NCBI GenBank assembly: GCA_030536145.1 | Contig: JAUNQN010000010.1 | Span: 1-52,737 of the forward strand | From: Akkermansia sp. | GTDB lineage: Bacteria; Verrucomicrobiota; Verrucomicrobiia; Verrucomicrobiales; Akkermansiaceae | Length of the DNA stretch: 52,737 nt | Reading direction: 5' to 3' | Shown: positions 14,400 to 22,929 of the stretch, piece by piece | How the letters are laid out: each line of letters begins with the position of its first letter | How positions within the stretch are numbered: the first letter of the stretch is position 1 | The notes under the pieces: model-generated | What the model was told of the DNA's origin: nothing | Databases searched by the model: none | Seen by the model: only the letters and a program-made list of their open reading frames with translations | Position numbers and translations under genes: made by a program

Positions 14400-16541
14400 T
14401 TATTTGGCGGAATCCAGGGATACGGGGTCTCCTTCCTCCAGCTCTGCCAGGCAGGAGGTGATGACACGCTGGCCGGGTTTCAGGCCGTTGCCCACGGTGG
14501 TGTACCCGTTGGCATCCGTGGCCCTGGTGACGATGGGTACCTTCTTGGCCTTGCCGTCCTTCTCCACGTACACGTACTTGCCGCCGGAATCAGACAGGAT
14601 GGCCTCGGCCGGCACACCGGGAATCTTGAACTGCGGGTCGCGGTGCAGCTTCACCGTCACCGCGCCGCCGGGCACCAGCTCGCCGTTGGCGTTCTGGAAC
14701 GTGGCCCAGATGTTCTGGGTATCCGTGGCGCGCTGGATGACGTTGTCGCAGAAGGCCACGTGGCCGGTCTCGCTGTATTCCTTGCCGCTGGCGGTCACCA
14801 GGGATACGCGGGCCTCGCGCAGGATGCGCTCGTCGTTCCCGAAGGCGCAGAGGATGGCGGTCTCGCTCATGGGGAAGCGCACGTAGATGGGGCTGGTCTG
14901 CACCAGGGTGGCCAGGGGGGAGCGGTCTGCTATGTAGCTGCCGGCGGAGGCCTTGGTGCGGCCGATGTGGCCATCCATGGGGGCGGTGATGGTGCAGCGG
15001 GAAAGGTCGTCCTCTGCCACGCGCAGGGCGGCCTCCAGGGCGGCCTTGCGGGCCTTGGCCTCGTTCAGCGTGGCGCGGGCGCTTTCCATCTCGTCCTTGC
15101 TGGAGGCGTTCTTGCCCAGCAGGAACTGCTGGCGCTCATACTTGCTCTGCGCATCCTTCATGGTGATTTCCAGCTGGGCAATCTCCGCCTTGCGCACATC
15201 CACCAGGGCGCGGTAGTGGATGGGGTCTATGCGGAACAGCACGTCCCCGGCTTTCACGGAATCGCCCTCCTTGAAGGGAACCTCCCCCAGCAGGCCCTGC
15301 ACCAGCGGGGTGAGCTGCACGGTGTTCACGGCCTCCACGCGGGCGCCGGAAATGGTGATTTCCGTGGGGTCCGTAATCAGTACCACCTCGGCGCTGTCCA
15401 CCTTCAGCGGCTCCCCGGCGGCGGCCTGTCCGGCGGCCTTGGCGGTACCTGCCACCTTCTCCTCCGGGAACACGGGGGTCACGGTGCCGCCCACGCGGGT
15501 CTTGTGGGACCCGTCCGTCACCACGGTCTCGCCCTCCTGCAGCCCGTCGTACACGGCCTGCAAGCGGCCCAGCACGGTGCCGGAGATGATGTCACGGCGG
15601 CTCACGGTGTTTTCCGCATCCACCACGTACACGTAGGCTCCCTTGGAATCATGGTGTACGGCGGTCATGGGCACCATCACCACCTCGGCATCGTCCCGGA
15701 GCTTCAGGTACACGGCGCTGATGCCGTGCGGGGTGAGCTGGTGCTCCCAGTTGGGGAATTCCGCCCACAGGGTGTAGGTATCCGTGGAGGCGGTGAGCTG
15801 GTTGTCCACAATCTTGATGTCACCCTGCGCGTGGTAGTTCATGCCGTCTGCGGTGCGGATACGCACATCCGCCATGCCGCCAATCTTGTCCGGCCCGCGG
15901 AAAATGGTGTTCACATCATGCTGGCTGAGCGGGAAACGCACGTAGATGGGGTCTATCTGGTTGATGACGGCCAGCTCGTCGCCCGGGCGCACATAGTTGC
16001 CGGGGGAAACCTTCAGCCGGCCGATGTAGCCGCTGATTTCCGCGCGGATGGTGCAGTCCTCCAGGTTTTTGCGGGCGCGCACCAGCTCGGCCTCCGCGGC
16101 CACCTTTCGGGCGCGGAAGGTGGAGAGCGCGGCGTGGGCTGTCTCCAGCGCTTCCTGGGAGGCGGCCTGGGTGCTGGCCAGGGAGGAAAGGCGGCTCACG
16201 CGGCTCTGGGAGTAGGCAATCTGCGCCTCCAGCTGCTGCACCTGCGCCTCTGCCTGCTGCAGGGCCGCCTCATAGCGCAGCGGGTCTATCCGCATCAGCA
16301 CCGTGCCTTTCTCCACCAGCGAGCCTTCCTTGAAATTCACCTCCGCCAGGTGCCCCTCCACCGCGCTGTGCAGGCCCACGGAGTTGATGGCTTCCGTCTG
16401 CCCTATGCTCTTGCGCACAATGCGGTCATGCCCCTTGGTGGCTTTTTCCACCTGCACGCGCGGCACCGCCGCGCCGGGCATCTGCGCTGCGGCCGTGCCC
16501 GCCAGCGCTATCATCATGGCTATCGTAGAAATCTTTTGCAT
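14400..16541 (-). CDS. Tandem-duplicated RND periplasmic adaptor (two membrane-fusion modules in one chain)
   Basis: This 713-residue protein is about twice the usual adaptor length. A signal peptide covers about residues 1-20 (MIALAGTAAA), with no lipobox Cys. Module 1 spans roughly 30-360 and module 2 roughly 383-713, joined by an Ala/Gly-rich linker near 361-382. Both modules carry the same order: lipoyl half FKEG...RIDP (70-87 and 423-440), coiled-coil hairpin, second lipoyl half with HIGR/YIGR and the motif PIYVRFP, then beta-barrel and membrane-proximal parts. The modules are diverged, so the duplication is old. The ATG at 16541 was preferred over an upstream TTG at 16604 because it begins the signal peptide and has AAGAG just upstream. 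It is co-transcribed with the RND pump. Confidence 0.9.
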   Translation of the reverse strand: MQKISTIAMMIALAGTAAAQMPGAAVPRVQVEKATKGHDRIVRKSIGQTEAINSVGLHSAVEGHLAEVNFKEGSLVEKGTVLMRIDPLRYEAALQQAEAQVQQLEAQIAYSQSRVSRLSSLASTQAASQEALETAHAALSTFRARKVAAEAELVRARKNLEDCTIRAEISGYIGRLKVSPGNYVRPGDELAVINQIDPIYVRFPLSQHDVNTIFRGPDKIGGMADVRIRTADGMNYHAQGDIKIVDNQLTASTDTYTLWAEFPNWEHQLTPHGISAVYLKLRDDAEVVMVPMTAVHHDSKGAYVYVVDAENTVSRRDIISGTVLGRLQAVYDGLQEGETVVTDGSHKTRVGGTVTPVFPEEKVAGTAKAAGQAAAGEPLKVDSAEVVLITDPTEITISGARVEAVNTVQLTPLVQGLLGEVPFKEGDSVKAGDVLFRIDPIHYRALVDVRKAEIAQLEITMKDAQSKYERQQFLLGKNASSKDEMESARATLNEAKARKAALEAALRVAEDDLSRCTITAPMDGHIGRTKASAGSYIADRSPLATLVQTSPIYVRFPMSETAILCAFGNDERILREARVSLVTASGKEYSETGHVAFCDNVIQRATDTQNIWATFQNANGELVPGGAVTVKLHRDPQFKIPGVPAEAILSDSGGKYVYVEKDGKAKKVPIVTRATDANGYTTVGNGLKPGQRVITSCLAELEEGDPVSLDSAK

Positions 16542-16721
16542 ACTCTTGAAAGGCGCTTGCGCCCGTGAATTTAGTTTTGCGCCGGTAATTGTTTTGTTAT
16601 TCAACTAAAGCGCGCGGAAATGATACCACAGGGCGGGGGAATATGCAAGCGTGCATCCGCAAAAAATCCAACTGTTTCCGTATGCCTGAAAGGAACGGCG
16701 GTATATTGGCTATTGCCTTGA

Positions 16722-17711
16722 TCAGGAGCGTGTAACGGTGGTCTCCACGGCCACGTATTCGGTCTGCGGCAGGATATACTTGCGCAGGCGCACGGTGGCA
16801 GAGAGCGCGCCGTATTCCTGCACGCAGCAGGTGGCCAGCAGGTGGGCCAGGGTCTCCACCAGGCGGATGGGCTGCGCGGCAGCCAGCTGCGCCAGGCGGC
16901 GGGAAAGGGCATCGTAGTCGATGGTGTTGGCCAGGTCCTCTCCCGTGGCGGCAAAGCGTGTGGGGGGCACCAGGGAAATATCCGCGCGGAGCTGCTGGGC
17001 GGTGGCGCGCTCCTCCTCCGGCCAGCCGATGTGGCAGGTTAGCTCCAGCCCGCGGATATGGATGGTGTCTTGCGCGGGGGCGGCGGTGCGCTGCATGAGC
17101 CGCTGCAGGGCGGCCAGGTCCTGCATGGTGATATCCGGCGCGGCCTGGGTGAGCTGGTTGGCGTCATTGTACCCGGTGAGCACGCCCACGGCGGTCACCC
17201 CGGCCTGGTGGGCGGCGGCCATGTCATGTTGCATGTCGCCGATGAAGGCGGTCTCCGCCGGGTCCAGCCCGTGCATCTGCATGAGCTTGGGGATGTAGTG
17301 CTCCTTGTTGTGGATGCCGGAGTGGATGTGCTCAAAGTAGCCGTAGAACCCCAGTTCCCTGGATTGCTCCACGAATGCCTTGGGGTCCATACTGGTGAGG
17401 ATGAAGCAGCGGATGCCGCTGCGGCGGCAGAACTCCAGGAACTCCGCCGCATGGGGAATGGCGGTCACGCCCACGGTGGAGCGCGCAAAGCTGTAGCGGA
17501 AATGGTTCTCCAGCACTTCCAGCGGTATCTCCGGCGTCTTGCGCGCATAGTAGTCCGGGTAGGGCAGCTGGAATTCCGCGCGGAACCGGGCGCGGTCCAG
17601 CGGGGCGCGGCCGCACTGCTCCAGCACGTAGTTGGTGGCCTCTATGGTCAGGTCCAGGTCGTCGCAGAGCGTGCCGGACCAGTCGAAGATGATGTTGCGG
17701 AACAGCGTCAT
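16722..17711 (-). CDS. folB: HAD phosphatase fused to dihydroneopterin aldolase (FolB)
   Basis: This 329-residue protein has two domains. Residues 1 to about 210 form a HAD hydrolase with nucleophile Asp10 in FDWSGTL, motif II Thr106-Ser107 and motif III FIGDMQHD (Asp159, Asp163). The usual second Asp of motif I is Ser12, a variant I recall in some phosphoglycolate-phosphatase-like proteins. Residues about 216-329 are FolB-like, with IGWPEEER (228-235), Tyr266 in IDYDAL, VETLAHLLA (Glu286) and Lys311. FolB converts dihydroneopterin to hydroxymethyl-dihydropterin for folate. A phosphatase must first remove phosphate from dihydroneopterin phosphate, so the fusion could join consecutive steps; that is inference. 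Its ATG overlaps the stop of the upstream secreted-protein gene. Confidence 0.87.
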   Translation of the reverse strand: MTLFRNIIFDWSGTLCDDLDLTIEATNYVLEQCGRAPLDRARFRAEFQLPYPDYYARKTPEIPLEVLENHFRYSFARSTVGVTAIPHAAEFLEFCRRSGIRCFILTSMDPKAFVEQSRELGFYGYFEHIHSGIHNKEHYIPKLMQMHGLDPAETAFIGDMQHDMAAAHQAGVTAVGVLTGYNDANQLTQAAPDITMQDLAALQRLMQRTAAPAQDTIHIRGLELTCHIGWPEEERATAQQLRADISLVPPTRFAATGEDLANTIDYDALSRRLAQLAAAQPIRLVETLAHLLATCCVQEYGALSATVRLRKYILPQTEYVAVETTVTRS

Positions 17712-18823
17712 TGGTTGCGCGGGGTGGTGGATTTCAGCTTGTCCGGGTTCACGCTGTGCTTTACATAGGGCTGGCCGGTGGTCTTTTTCAGGCTGCTCCC
17801 GGTGGTTTTCTTCTTGAGCCCGGTTTCCCCGCCCTCCGTGGTCTTTTTCACCAGCTTCTTGCCGTTGGAGGCCACAATGTTGTTCTTGATTTGGTACTTG
17901 CGCACCGCCTGGGTCAGGGCCGGGTTCACGAAGGGGTTGTCCTTGCCGTAGCGCGCCCAGGGGCCGCCCGGCACCAGGTTGAACTCCACAAAGCGCCAGT
18001 GTACCGTGGCCGTGCCGCCCTTGATGCCCAGGTAGTCGCGCACCGCCGGGGAGATGTCGATTCCGGCGTTCTGGTTGGACTTGTTGCGCGGGCGCGCACC
18101 GCAGAACACGTACTCCCAGTCGTCCACGCAGAAGGGGCCCACGTCCTCCCACTGGGCAAAGCAGTACTTGCCGTTGTAGTAGATTTGCACCCACATGCCG
18201 CGGCACACGGATTCATACTTGCCGGCCTTGTCACGCTTGTACCAGGGGATGACGGTGGAGGCCTCCGGGCGGGGACCGCCGCGCTGGATGTCGTTGTACG
18301 GCAGGGCTATGTAGAAGGGGTTCAGCTGCGGGGTGAAGCCTTTGGGCGCGTAGGTCACGGGGTCGCGCTTGGCGGGATCCGGGTCGTCGTAGCCGCCGTA
18401 GTTGTCATCCCAGCTGCTGTCCCAGCTGCTGGCGGTGTTCGGCACGGGGTTGCGGGCGCTGGCCAGCTCACCTATGTAGAAGTAGGTGGCGGTGATGTCG
18501 AAGTGCCAGGGGTAGGCGCCGATGCGCTTCTGCTGGGGGAGCGTCTTGGGGTCCGGGAAATTCTGGCGGTGGCTCTGGTCCACGGTGGGCCTGATGGGGC
18601 CGTTGCGGATGGAGGCCTCGCGCAGGTTCTCCGCGCTCATCTGGCGGCGGGTGGCCTCCGTGGCGCGGGGCACCAGGCGGTTGGCGGATTGCGGCGTGGG
18701 CTTGGTGCCGCCGCCCGTGGTTCCCTTGCTGCTGCCGCCGCCCGTGCCGGACACGCCCACGCCCCAGGCGCTGCTGCAGCAGAGCAGCAGGGCAAGCATG
18801 GCGGCTGTGGCGGCGGGGCTCAT
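17708..18823 (-). CDS. Secreted protein with RlpA-like double-psi barrel
   Basis: This 371-residue protein has a signal peptide (about residues 1-20, ending SSAWG), then a Gly/Ser/Thr-rich low-complexity stretch. Its core includes a segment typical of RlpA-like double-psi beta barrels: WEDVGPF, then AGIDISPAVRDYLGI and TVHWRFVEF. The C-terminal tail is rich in Lys and Thr (KKTTEGG, LKKKTTGSSLKKTTGQ). RlpA relatives bind or cleave peptidoglycan, but no catalytic claim can be made here. It lies 48 bases after nadB on the same strand and overlaps the HAD-FolB start, so the three probably share a transcript. Confidence 0.7.
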   Translation of the reverse strand: MSPAATAAMLALLLCCSSAWGVGVSGTGGGSSKGTTGGGTKPTPQSANRLVPRATEATRRQMSAENLREASIRNGPIRPTVDQSHRQNFPDPKTLPQQKRIGAYPWHFDITATYFYIGELASARNPVPNTASSWDSSWDDNYGGYDDPDPAKRDPVTYAPKGFTPQLNPFYIALPYNDIQRGGPRPEASTVIPWYKRDKAGKYESVCRGMWVQIYYNGKYCFAQWEDVGPFCVDDWEYVFCGARPRNKSNQNAGIDISPAVRDYLGIKGGTATVHWRFVEFNLVPGGPWARYGKDNPFVNPALTQAVRKYQIKNNIVASNGKKLVKKTTEGGETGLKKKTTGSSLKKTTGQPYVKHSVNPDKLKSTTPRNQ

Positions 18824-18871
18824 GGCGGGCGGTGCAGGGGGGGGGTAACAGTTAGTGCGTGGCTGCGCCCT

Positions 18872-20470
18872 TTACCAGTTGCGCAGGATGCTGGGGCGCG
18901 CCTCCGGCAGCTTGTTGGGGGCATCCAGCGTGTAGTGCAGGCCTCGGGATTCCTGGCGGCGGATGGCGCAGTCCACTATCAGGGATGCGGTGAGCGCCAG
19001 GTTGCGCAGGTCGATGATTTCCGGGGTGACGCGGTAGCCCCAGTAGTACTCGTTGATTTCACGGCTGATATTGCGCAGGCGGGTGGCGGCGCGCTGCAGG
19101 CGGTGGTTTGTGCGCACAATGCTCACATAGTCCGTCATGGTGCGGCGTATCTCGTCCCAGCAGTGGAACAGGATGGCCAGGTCGTCACGCTCCGCCTTTT
19201 CCCCGTGTACCCATTCCGGGATAGGGTATTCCTCCATCTTGTGGACCAGGGGCAGGGTGGTGAGCATGGTCTTGATGGCGCGCTTGGTGATGACCACGCA
19301 CTCCAGCAGGGAGTTGCTGGCCAGGCGGTTGGCACCGTGCAGGCCGGTGCAGCCGGCCTCTCCCGCCACAAACAGGCCGCGCAGGCTGGTCTGGCCGTTG
19401 ATGTCCGTGACCACGCCGCCGCACTGGTAGTGGGCAGAGGGCACCACGGGTATCATGTCCTTCTCCGCATCCACGCCGTAGCTCTTGCAGGTCTCGTAGA
19501 TGTACGGGAAACGCTCTGCCATGAACCCCTTGGGCTTGTGGGTCATGTCCAGGTACATGCAGGGGTGGCCGGTGCGCAGGATCTCGCTGTTGATGGCGCG
19601 TGCCACGATGTCTCGCGGAGCCAGGCTGCCGCGCTTGTCGTACTTGTGCATGAACTCCTGGCCGTCCGGGCCGCGCAGCACGCCGCCCTCGCCGCGCACC
19701 GCCTCGGAGATGAGGAAGGTCAGCCCGTCGCGGTCATGGCTGCGCGGGTTGTAGAACGTGGTGGGGTGGAACTGCACGAACTCCAGGTTGCTCACCGTGG
19801 CACCCGCGCGCCAGGCCATGGCCTCGCCGTCTCCCGTGGCGGTGGGCGGGTTGGTGGTGTACATGTAGCAGCGGCCCGTGCCGCCCGTGGCCAGCAGGAT
19901 GCGGTCGCTGCGGAAGATGTCCACCTCTCCCGTGGCGGGATTGAGCACATAGGCGCCCAGCACGCGGTCCTCTGTCACGCAGCCCAGCTTGGCCGTGGTG
20001 ATGAGGTCTATGGCGATGCGGTGGTCCAGCAGGGTGATGTTCGGGTGCGCCTGGGCGCAGCGCAGCAGCTTGGTGCTGATTTCCAGTCCGGTGGTGTCCT
20101 TGGCGTGCAGGATGCGGCGCTTGCCGTGGCCGCCCTCGCGCCCCAGCTCAAACTCGCCGTCCTTCTCCATGTCGAAATCCACGCCCCATTCCAGCAGCTC
20201 GCGGATGGCCTCCGGGGCCTCCGTCACAATGGTGCGCACAGCCTGCTCGTTGCAGAGCCCGGCACCGGCGTCCAGCGTGTCCGCCACGTGTTCCTCGAAT
20301 GTGTCGTCCTTGTCAGTCACGGCGGCTATGCCGCCCTGGGCCTTGGCTGAGCTGGAAACCAGGGGGTCGTCCTTGCACAGGACCACCACCTTGCCGTGTT
20401 CGGCGGCGCGCAGGGCAAAGCTCAGCCCTGCCGCACCACTGCCAATTACTAGGAAATCAGATGTAATCAT
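18872..20470 (-). CDS. nadB: L-aspartate oxidase
   Basis: This 532-residue flavoenzyme oxidises L-aspartate to iminoaspartate, the first step of de novo NAD synthesis. The N-terminal FAD loop VIGSGAAGLSFALRAAE is followed by SSSAKAQGGIAAV. Later come the fumarate-reductase-like active-site region EFVQFHPTTFY, VRGEGGVLRG, HYQCGGVVTD, and the FAD end motif GLFVAGEAGCTGLHGANRLA. The C-terminal helical domain is complete. Under anaerobic conditions this enzyme can use fumarate as acceptor. nadA and nadC are not in the window. The ATG at 20470 is preceded by a good promoter. Confidence 0.95.
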   Translation of the reverse strand: MITSDFLVIGSGAAGLSFALRAAEHGKVVVLCKDDPLVSSSAKAQGGIAAVTDKDDTFEEHVADTLDAGAGLCNEQAVRTIVTEAPEAIRELLEWGVDFDMEKDGEFELGREGGHGKRRILHAKDTTGLEISTKLLRCAQAHPNITLLDHRIAIDLITTAKLGCVTEDRVLGAYVLNPATGEVDIFRSDRILLATGGTGRCYMYTTNPPTATGDGEAMAWRAGATVSNLEFVQFHPTTFYNPRSHDRDGLTFLISEAVRGEGGVLRGPDGQEFMHKYDKRGSLAPRDIVARAINSEILRTGHPCMYLDMTHKPKGFMAERFPYIYETCKSYGVDAEKDMIPVVPSAHYQCGGVVTDINGQTSLRGLFVAGEAGCTGLHGANRLASNSLLECVVITKRAIKTMLTTLPLVHKMEEYPIPEWVHGEKAERDDLAILFHCWDEIRRTMTDYVSIVRTNHRLQRAATRLRNISREINEYYWGYRVTPEIIDLRNLALTASLIVDCAIRRQESRGLHYTLDAPNKLPEARPSILRNW

Positions 20471-20495
20471 CTTCTAGAGGTTATGCTCGCGCTGG

Positions 20496-20524
20496 ATTCT
20501 ACCACCATTCCCCCGCCTTGTCAC
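20496..20524 (-). promoter_or_regulatory. Promoter for nadB
   Basis: On the minus strand GTGACA is followed after 17 bases by TAGAAT. The -10 element is 25 bases upstream of the nadB ATG. Confidence 0.6.
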
Positions 20525-20547
20525 GCACAACTGCGCGCAACAGACGC

Positions 20548-20577
20548 AAAAAAAGGGCGCACCGCGCGGCGCGCCCC
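20548..20577 (-). terminator. Terminator after the PH-domain gene
   Basis: On the minus strand GGGCGC pairs with GCGCCC across a GC-rich loop, followed by seven T residues. It lies just downstream of the PH-domain gene stop and upstream of nadB. Confidence 0.75.
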
Positions 20578-20599
20578 TTGGAAGGTTGTAGCCTGCCGC

Positions 20600-21550
20600 T
20601 CAGGCATTCTGTTCCATGCGGGAGAGGATTTCCGCCACGGTGCGCACGTTGCGCAGGTGCATGAATCCGCGCTCATGCTGGCGGGGGAAATCGCTCATGT
20701 CCTTCACGTCGTAGCCGAACACCAGTTTGCCGTTGCCGGTGCCGGGGTGCTCGGCATGGTCCTGCACCAGGCGGGAATGCAGGGGAAACTCCTCTGCCAC
20801 GGTGCCGTTCTGCGCCATGGTGATGGCGCGGCGGGTGGTGATGGCATACACCGCAATGCGCCCGCGTCCGCGGCCCGCCTTGGCGGCGGAGGAGGGGGAG
20901 CCCGCCCAGCACAGCGTCTCGCCGGGCTGCAGCAGGCCGGCCAGCATGGAGCGGTTCTCCTCGTTCACCTTGTCGTACACCGGCTCCGCAGGGGCAGGCA
21001 GGGTGCAGGGGGCATCCACGCGTTGCAACTGCTCCAGGGCAATGGCGCGCACCTCGTCCGCGTTCTCCATGTGCAGGAATCCCCAGGGGCGGTGCCCCGT
21101 GCGGCCGTCGATGTAGTAGAACACCACGTCTGCGGTGCCGTCATCCTGCTTGTTGATGAGCTTCACGTCACAGATGCCCTTGAACCCGGTGCCGTGGATG
21201 GTGTAGGTGAACACCTTGCGGTAGGCCTTGATGACGCGGCGGTCGGTGATGACCGTGGCGGTATTGGTGAAGTTGCGGTACAGGCTGATGGTGATCGCCA
21301 GCGCAGCCAGGATGAGGACAATGGTGCTTATGCGGAAAAGCGGAATCCCGTCCTGCAGGGCGGAAACCACGGTATATGCCCAGAAACAGCCCGCCAGCAG
21401 CAGCGCTGCCACGCAAATAGTGACCAGGGCTAGCTGGCTGCCCGGGGCAGAACCCTGCCGCCCTTTCCACACTACTTCTTCCCCCGGCAGCAGGAAATCA
21501 TCCACCATGCTACGAATCTTGGCCGGCAACCTGTCGTATTTCAAACTCAT
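20600..21550 (-). CDS. Membrane protein with bacterial PH domains
   Basis: In this 316-residue protein, two hydrophobic segments near residues 40-62 (LALVTICVAALLLAGCFWAY) and 73-90 anchor it. A bacterial PH-like (YdbS/YdbT-type) domain follows, with the typical TATVITDRRVIKAYRK strand pair and later a W-G-F-L-H-M segment. A second PH-like unit near residues 205-310 shows ITTRRAITMAQ. The two halves share the pattern LLPGEEVVW / LQPGETLCW before each unit. No enzymatic motif is seen. Function is unknown; PH-like membrane proteins of this kind are often envelope-associated. A T-rich terminator follows it. Confidence 0.75.
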   Translation of the reverse strand: MSLKYDRLPAKIRSMVDDFLLPGEEVVWKGRQGSAPGSQLALVTICVAALLLAGCFWAYTVVSALQDGIPLFRISTIVLILAALAITISLYRNFTNTATVITDRRVIKAYRKVFTYTIHGTGFKGICDVKLINKQDDGTADVVFYYIDGRTGHRPWGFLHMENADEVRAIALEQLQRVDAPCTLPAPAEPVYDKVNEENRSMLAGLLQPGETLCWAGSPSSAAKAGRGRGRIAVYAITTRRAITMAQNGTVAEEFPLHSRLVQDHAEHPGTGNGKLVFGYDVKDMSDFPRQHERGFMHLRNVRTVAEILSRMEQNA

Positions 21551-21672
21551 GCTCCCATGCTACCAAATCATGCCGCCGCTGTAAAGGTCAAAAAAATCGT
21601 GCCTTTTTCATTTTTTGGCCGTGCATCCGCCCGGCCTGCGTGTTATACAGGGTAGAAACACGTTTCCTTATC

Positions 21673-22929
21673 ATGAATGAACACCGAGATGCAAGCCAAG
21701 ACCACCGCCCCGGCCCGTGCAAGCGCGGCTGGCGGTTCCACCTTGCCGTATGGGGGCTTTCCGCCCTGTTCACGCTGTGCCTGCTGGCGGGCGGTTGGGT
21801 GCTGTGGCTCACCGGCTGGCGCCTGGGGGATGCCAGCGTGGATTCCTGCCGCGACCCGGAGATGCAGCAGGTGCTGCGCAGACTGGATGCCCGCCTCTGT
21901 TCCCGGGCGCTTGCGGCGGAGATGCGGCAGGGGGCCGTGGAAGAGAGGCGGGTTGCCAGGGCCGCCTTCCGTGAGATGGAGCGGGAGCCCCGCTCTTCTG
22001 ACATGAAGGTATACTTGGACGGTGTGGAAGAAGAAGCCGGTGTTGCCCTGGAGGTGGAGATGCTGCTGCGTGAACATGTGGCTCCGTACCGTAAGCTGAT
22101 ACGCCGTGCAGCAGAGGAGGGGCGTGTGGATGTGAGCGATGGGGAAGGCCGCAGCCTTCTGTATGGAGCCCTGACGTTTGGATGCCCGGAGGCGGCACCC
22201 TACCTGCTGGAGCACGGCAGCGACCCCAACCTGGTGTTCCGCCATGAGATGCTGCCGGACAATGCCGAGACCCCGCTCACCGCTGCCCTGTGCATGTCTG
22301 GGAAGGCCGGTACGGTGGCTCCGGCGGAGCAGCTCATTCCCCTGCTTTCCCTGATGTGCCGCCACGGGGCAGACTGGGAGAAGATGCCCCGCGCCGAGAT
22401 GTTCTGGACACTGCGCCTCATCTACAGCGAGAAGCTGGGAGAGGGAGCCAAGCTGCTGCGCGCAGGGCTGGAGCTGGGCTACCGTCCCAAGATGTACACC
22501 CGGGATGGCGCCGGCCTGTTTGAGCAGGTGGGGAAACTCCCCCAGGCTGTGGAGCTGCTGCAGGAGCTGCAGCGCCTAGGCTTCCTGAAAGAGGACTGGA
22601 ACTGCCCGCTGGTGGAAGCGTTTACAATCAGTTATGTGGAGGAGGGCGACGAGGATGACCGCCGGGAGGTGCCGGCCCTGACTCCCCTGGGCCTGGCCGT
22701 GGCAGCCAAGAACCCTGCGCTGGTGGCCTGGCTGCTGGAGCAGGGGGCTGCCCCGGATTCCGCCCGGGATTCCCTGGTGAAGTGCATCGGTTCCTGCCGT
22801 AAGCCAGAGGATGCGGAGAAGCTGGCTGATATCCTGGGGCTGCTCCTGAAGCATGGCCTCACCCCGCCCGCTGCCGATAGCTTCCCCTTCGACAAGCTGC
22901 CGCCCCGCGCGGCAGAGCTGCTGAAATGA
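21673..22929 (+). CDS. Membrane-anchored ankyrin-repeat protein
   Basis: In this 418-residue protein a short basic N-terminus leads into one transmembrane segment (about residues 23-45, AVWGLSALFTLCLLAGGWVL), so most of the chain is probably periplasmic. Ankyrin-like units are visible: EGRSLLYGALTFGCPEAAPYL followed by LEHGSDPNLV, then TPLTAALC, and near the end TPLGLAVAAKNPALVAWLLE followed by QGAAPDSA. Ankyrin repeats bind proteins; the partner is unknown. The ATG at 21673 was chosen over a GTG 33 bases upstream because it starts right before the basic N-region. The stop overlaps an ATG of the serpin gene, so the two may be coupled, and the serpin could be a functional partner. Confidence 0.72.
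   Translation: MNEHRDASQDHRPGPCKRGWRFHLAVWGLSALFTLCLLAGGWVLWLTGWRLGDASVDSCRDPEMQQVLRRLDARLCSRALAAEMRQGAVEERRVARAAFREMEREPRSSDMKVYLDGVEEEAGVALEVEMLLREHVAPYRKLIRRAAEEGRVDVSDGEGRSLLYGALTFGCPEAAPYLLEHGSDPNLVFRHEMLPDNAETPLTAALCMSGKAGTVAPAEQLIPLLSLMCRHGADWEKMPRAEMFWTLRLIYSEKLGEGAKLLRAGLELGYRPKMYTRDGAGLFEQVGKLPQAVELLQELQRLGFLKEDWNCPLVEAFTISYVEEGDEDDRREVPALTPLGLAVAAKNPALVAWLLEQGAAPDSARDSLVKCIGSCRKPEDAEKLADILGLLLKHGLTPPAADSFPFDKLPPRAAELLK

Noticed and set aside
12306..16568. Two long plus-strand open frames (688 and 725 codons) opposite the RND pump and adaptor
   Set aside because: They are antisense shadows of well-recognised genes, with His/Gly-rich composition and no domain.
17711..20350. 879-codon plus-strand open frame opposite nadB and the RlpA-like gene
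   Set aside because: It is a GC-rich shadow. The minus-strand genes have clear family motifs, and this frame has only repetitive Gly/Ala/Val/His composition.
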